35,926 nt of DNA, taken from the NCBI GenBank assembly GCA_964608095.1, contig CAZSMK010000054.1, forward strand, positions 1 through 35,926, written 5' to 3'. The translations under genes and the position numbers were made by a program. A model generated the notes under the pieces. The model had not been told where the DNA came from. It was given only the letters and a program-made list of their open reading frames with translations, and did not search any database. Shown piece by piece: positions 33,496 through 35,926 of the stretch. Position 1 is the stretch's first letter; each line of letters starts with the position of its first letter. The stretch comes from CAZSMK01 sp964608095 (GTDB lineage: Bacteria > Sumerlaeota > Sumerlaeia > MWCT01 > JAGHBZ01).

Positions 33496-35693
33496 GAAGA
33501 GGCACGACACAAAACGTAATCACGCTTCTCGTAATAGCGGCAGCAGTCGGCTTTTTTTATTCGCCTTTGCTCAGCGCCCATAATCTCACCACCGGCGCCG
33601 ACATGACCTCATTGTTTTTTCCGTCCCGCGTCTTGCTGGCTCGCTCACTCCGTGAGGGAATAATTCCGTTGTGGAATCCCTATAAATTCGGGGGTTCTCC
33701 TTTTCTCGCACCTATGCAGTCGGGCGTTCTCTATTTTCCCAACTGGATTTTTTCCTATTTCTTCCCAGCGATTATGGGAACCAATCTTTTTATTCTCTTT
33801 CATATCTGGCTGCTGGGCATCTTTACCTACTATCTTCTTGTAAAAGCGTTCGGTGTCATAAGATGGATTGCGCTTCCTTTCTCGCTCGTAATACCGTTTT
33901 GTGGAATAGTCCAGGCGCAAGTTGAACATCTTGCCGCGCTCGCCGCCATAACCTGGATACCTTTGATGATACTTTTGTATAAACGTTTTTTGAAGAAGCC
34001 CGGAGGAAGAAGTGCATGCTGGTTCAGCATCGCGCTTGCCATGCAAATCCTCTCAGGACACCCTCAATATGTCGCATATACGCTCTTTTTTCTCCTCCTA
34101 TATACGGTCTATTGGATGTTCTCCCATCCGGACAAGCCGGCGACAAAAAACGGGGTTCTTCTTGTAGCATTTTTCCTTTTGGTATTTTTTTCCTTTGTAG
34201 TTTCAGCGGCGCAGGTGTTGCCTACATTGGAACATAGCCGCCACACCTATCGTGCCCTCAGCGGCTTTGAGTATGCCTCGTCGTTCTCGATGCCACCTCG
34301 GTTACTCTTGACCTTTCTCAATCCGTATATTTATCGCTTATCTCTTGATGGCGCGGACCTTCCCAATGGTTATCCTGAATACAACGCATTCTGTGGCATA
34401 ATGCCGTTGTTTCTTTTCCTGTTCGCTTTGGGTTATGTTATCGCCCGGCGCGACACAAAGGGGATTTTTCTCTTTGTCGTTTCACTCCTCTTTTTACTCT
34501 TTGCACTGGGGAATCACACGCCTTTCTTCAAACTTATGCTTTCAGTGTTCCCGTTTCTCGCTCAGTATCGTGTTCCATCTCGAATACTGATTCTCGTAAA
34601 CCTGATCTGGATTATAGTGGCGGCGCATACGTTGTCCATTCTCTTTTCAAAGAAAATCTCGCCAGCCCGAATCCCTTACCTCGCCCTTTTTCTCTCCTGT
34701 ATCTTTTTCCTTGATTTGTATGCAAACAGCAGGAGAGAGGCGTTCAATTTCACGGTTCCCTTTGAACGGATTCAAAACGAGTCTTTTCCATGGAGCGGTG
34801 TAATCGACTCTTCCCAGGAATTCTACTACCGTGTTTACAGGCTTATGACGCAAGATGACGATTATTTTCTTTTGCCCGACCGGAAAGGAGTGGTAGGGAG
34901 ATTCCTTCGGCTTCAACCCGACCTGAACATCCTTTTTTCAATTCCTCTTGTCGGCGGGTATGAAGAAGGCTTGTTGCCCTCTATCCGGTACAAGGATTTT
35001 CTCCTCACCTACAATCGCAACCTGCGAAATCCATCTCCGGACACCTTGCTATTGTCGTTATTGAACGTTCGCTACCTTTATCTTGAACCGGGTTTGAAAG
35101 CATCCTCGAAGGAGTTAAAGAGCCTGACGGAAGGTGCACCGCCCGAGCTATTCGAGAATCGTGCGTGGCAAGGCGGCGCGTTCTGGGAAGATGAATTAAA
35201 CAAGGTCGTTCGTCTTGACTTGCTCGATGGAACCTTCGAACGAACCGGCGCGCTCCACTATAGTTTCGGAACCGAGTTCATAAGCGACTATATGAGGTCG
35301 CCTGATGTTTCTCTGCCCGAAAGCGTTTCTCATGGTCTCGATTTTGTGTATGAAGATGTTAACACTATTACGCTCACATGCAACAAAGGTGAAGGCGATG
35401 TAGTCGTATCGCTTCCGGCGTATTCCGGCTGGATAATGCAACGCGATAATGGCTCTTTAAGTGACGTTGAACCTGTCAACGCCCTCATGCAGCGCGTTCG
35501 CCAATTATCTGCACCAACTACAGCGATATTGCATTATGAACCATCGAGTTTTCGTATCGGGCTGTATTTCTCTTTTTTGTCTATCCTGACTCTTGTGGTT
35601 TTCTTTATTTTATCCGGAAGGATGCCGATTAAGAATCATGAAGATTTTATTGCGGACAAGTGCATCTCTGCGGAGTCTGAAAAAACTACATAA
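33492..35693 (+). CDS. YfhO-like polytopic membrane protein (GT-C superfamily)
   Basis: This 733-residue protein has about twelve helices, a large C-terminal extracytoplasmic domain and a final helix (about 700-720), the YfhO layout. The N-terminal loop has GADMTSLFFP and IIPLWNPYKFGGSPF, and the C-terminal domain has VVVSLPAYSGWIMQRDNG, both typical of YfhO. In Gram-positive bacteria YfhO acts in glycosylation of lipoteichoic acid; in other phyla homologues are uncharacterised. The start ATG overlaps the stop of the upstream GT-C-like gene (ATGA), and both are probably made in equal amounts as partners. The last codons overlap a spurious frame in another register. The gene ends with TAA at 35693. 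Confidence 0.85.
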   Translation: MRRGTTQNVITLLVIAAAVGFFYSPLLSAHNLTTGADMTSLFFPSRVLLARSLREGIIPLWNPYKFGGSPFLAPMQSGVLYFPNWIFSYFFPAIMGTNLFILFHIWLLGIFTYYLLVKAFGVIRWIALPFSLVIPFCGIVQAQVEHLAALAAITWIPLMILLYKRFLKKPGGRSACWFSIALAMQILSGHPQYVAYTLFFLLLYTVYWMFSHPDKPATKNGVLLVAFFLLVFFSFVVSAAQVLPTLEHSRHTYRALSGFEYASSFSMPPRLLLTFLNPYIYRLSLDGADLPNGYPEYNAFCGIMPLFLFLFALGYVIARRDTKGIFLFVVSLLFLLFALGNHTPFFKLMLSVFPFLAQYRVPSRILILVNLIWIIVAAHTLSILFSKKISPARIPYLALFLSCIFFLDLYANSRREAFNFTVPFERIQNESFPWSGVIDSSQEFYYRVYRLMTQDDDYFLLPDRKGVVGRFLRLQPDLNILFSIPLVGGYEEGLLPSIRYKDFLLTYNRNLRNPSPDTLLLSLLNVRYLYLEPGLKASSKELKSLTEGAPPELFENRAWQGGAFWEDELNKVVRLDLLDGTFERTGALHYSFGTEFISDYMRSPDVSLPESVSHGLDFVYEDVNTITLTCNKGEGDVVVSLPAYSGWIMQRDNGSLSDVEPVNALMQRVRQLSAPTTAILHYEPSSFRIGLYFSFLSILTLVVFFILSGRMPIKNHEDFIADKCISAESEKTT

Positions 35694-35869
35694 AGTTACT
35701 GGATTTCATATTCCTTCTCCGTATAATGGTATTTTTATTTTTTTGATGTGTTCTTTACGTTCTTTTTACTTGCAGGGGACTCTCAAAAAAAGTATCTACC
35801 AAAATTACTGTTTGTTATCTTCGGGGAAATCAGATTGGATTTTATCTCGATTTTTTAAGGAAAAGGCTT

Positions 35870-35926
35870 ATGTATAGAACAAGATTTTTTGTGTATATCT
35901 TTTTTCTCATTGTGTTGACATCCTTG
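35870..35926 (+). CDS. Start of an exported or membrane protein (3' truncated by window)
   Basis: Nineteen codons are visible from ATG 35870 to the window edge, giving MYRTRFFVYIFFLIVLTSL, a basic start followed by a hydrophobic run like a signal peptide. AAGGAAAAGG lies directly upstream with suitable spacing. The rest of the gene is outside the window. Confidence 0.55.
   Translation, partial: MYRTRFFVYIFFLIVLTSL

Noticed and set aside
35773..35801. Promoter-like TTGCAG-17-TATCTA before the last partial gene
   Set aside because: Each hexamer matches the consensus at only three of six positions, which is expected by chance in this AT-rich stretch.
35593..35877. 94-codon plus-strand frame at the right end
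   Set aside because: It starts inside the YfhO-like gene in another register and runs into the start of the next gene; no family pattern is seen.

Overview
The window reads as bacterial chromosome with roughly balanced base composition, dense ordinary gene content and an intergenic mosaic of short repeats. The likely source is an uncultured, probably anaerobic, Gram-negative-type bacterium. Pointers are an iron-sulfur flavoprotein of a type common in anaerobes, a Bat-type VWA cluster, large secreted glycosidase and adhesin-like proteins, and Pro-Thr-Asp linkers of a kind often seen in candidate phyla such as Sumerlaeota or Hydrogenedentota. The phylum cannot be fixed from the sequence alone. 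No rRNA, tRNA, CRISPR array, phage or transposase gene was recognised.

Layout. (1) 1-2959, plus strand: the C-terminal part of a surface protein with a Pro-Thr-Asp stalk and two tandem copies of a beta-type domain, then a GT39/ArnT-like membrane glycosyltransferase. (2) 3111-6732, plus: two ABC exporter half-transporters that fit an asymmetric heterodimer. (3) 6797-9719, minus: a DUF58 / BatD-like / BatA trio without the usual MoxR ATPase. (4) 10004-14021, minus: nusA-infB, preceded by tandem putative promoters and a strong intrinsic terminator inside the nusA leader, which suggests attenuation. (5) 14338-16640, minus: tilS-trmJ, two tRNA modification genes. (6) 16753-20311, plus: aldehyde dehydrogenase, iron-sulfur flavoprotein and class-III aminotransferase, closed by an intrinsic terminator. 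This looks like an amino-acid (GABA, ornithine or lysine type) degradation unit. (7) 20379-22254, plus: a UroD/methyltransferase-like protein and a run of very short or interrupted reading frames, including a DUF6584-like protein cut by an in-frame TAG. (8) 22424-27145, minus: a 1573-residue secreted protein joining two separate TIM-barrel glycosidase modules through a CBM9-like domain. (9) 27146-28121: a non-coding repeat island. (10) 28122-31757, minus: a membrane-anchored protein made almost entirely of about 12 carboxypeptidase-regulatory-like beta-sandwich repeats. (11) 32017-35693, plus: two overlapping GT-C-like or YfhO-like membrane proteins, and then the first codons of an exported protein cut by the window edge.

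Together the accessory genes point to a cell that invests in its envelope: lipid-linked sugar transfer (three polytopic GT-C-type enzymes), exported beta-rich surface proteins, polysaccharide cleavage outside the cytoplasm and an ABC exporter. The core blocks (nusA-infB, tilS-trmJ) are housekeeping. The most noteworthy items are the dual-glycosidase fusion, the 12-repeat beta-sandwich protein, the nusA leader attenuator, the interrupted small-gene cluster at 21.5-22.3 kb and the repeat island at 27.3-28.0 kb.
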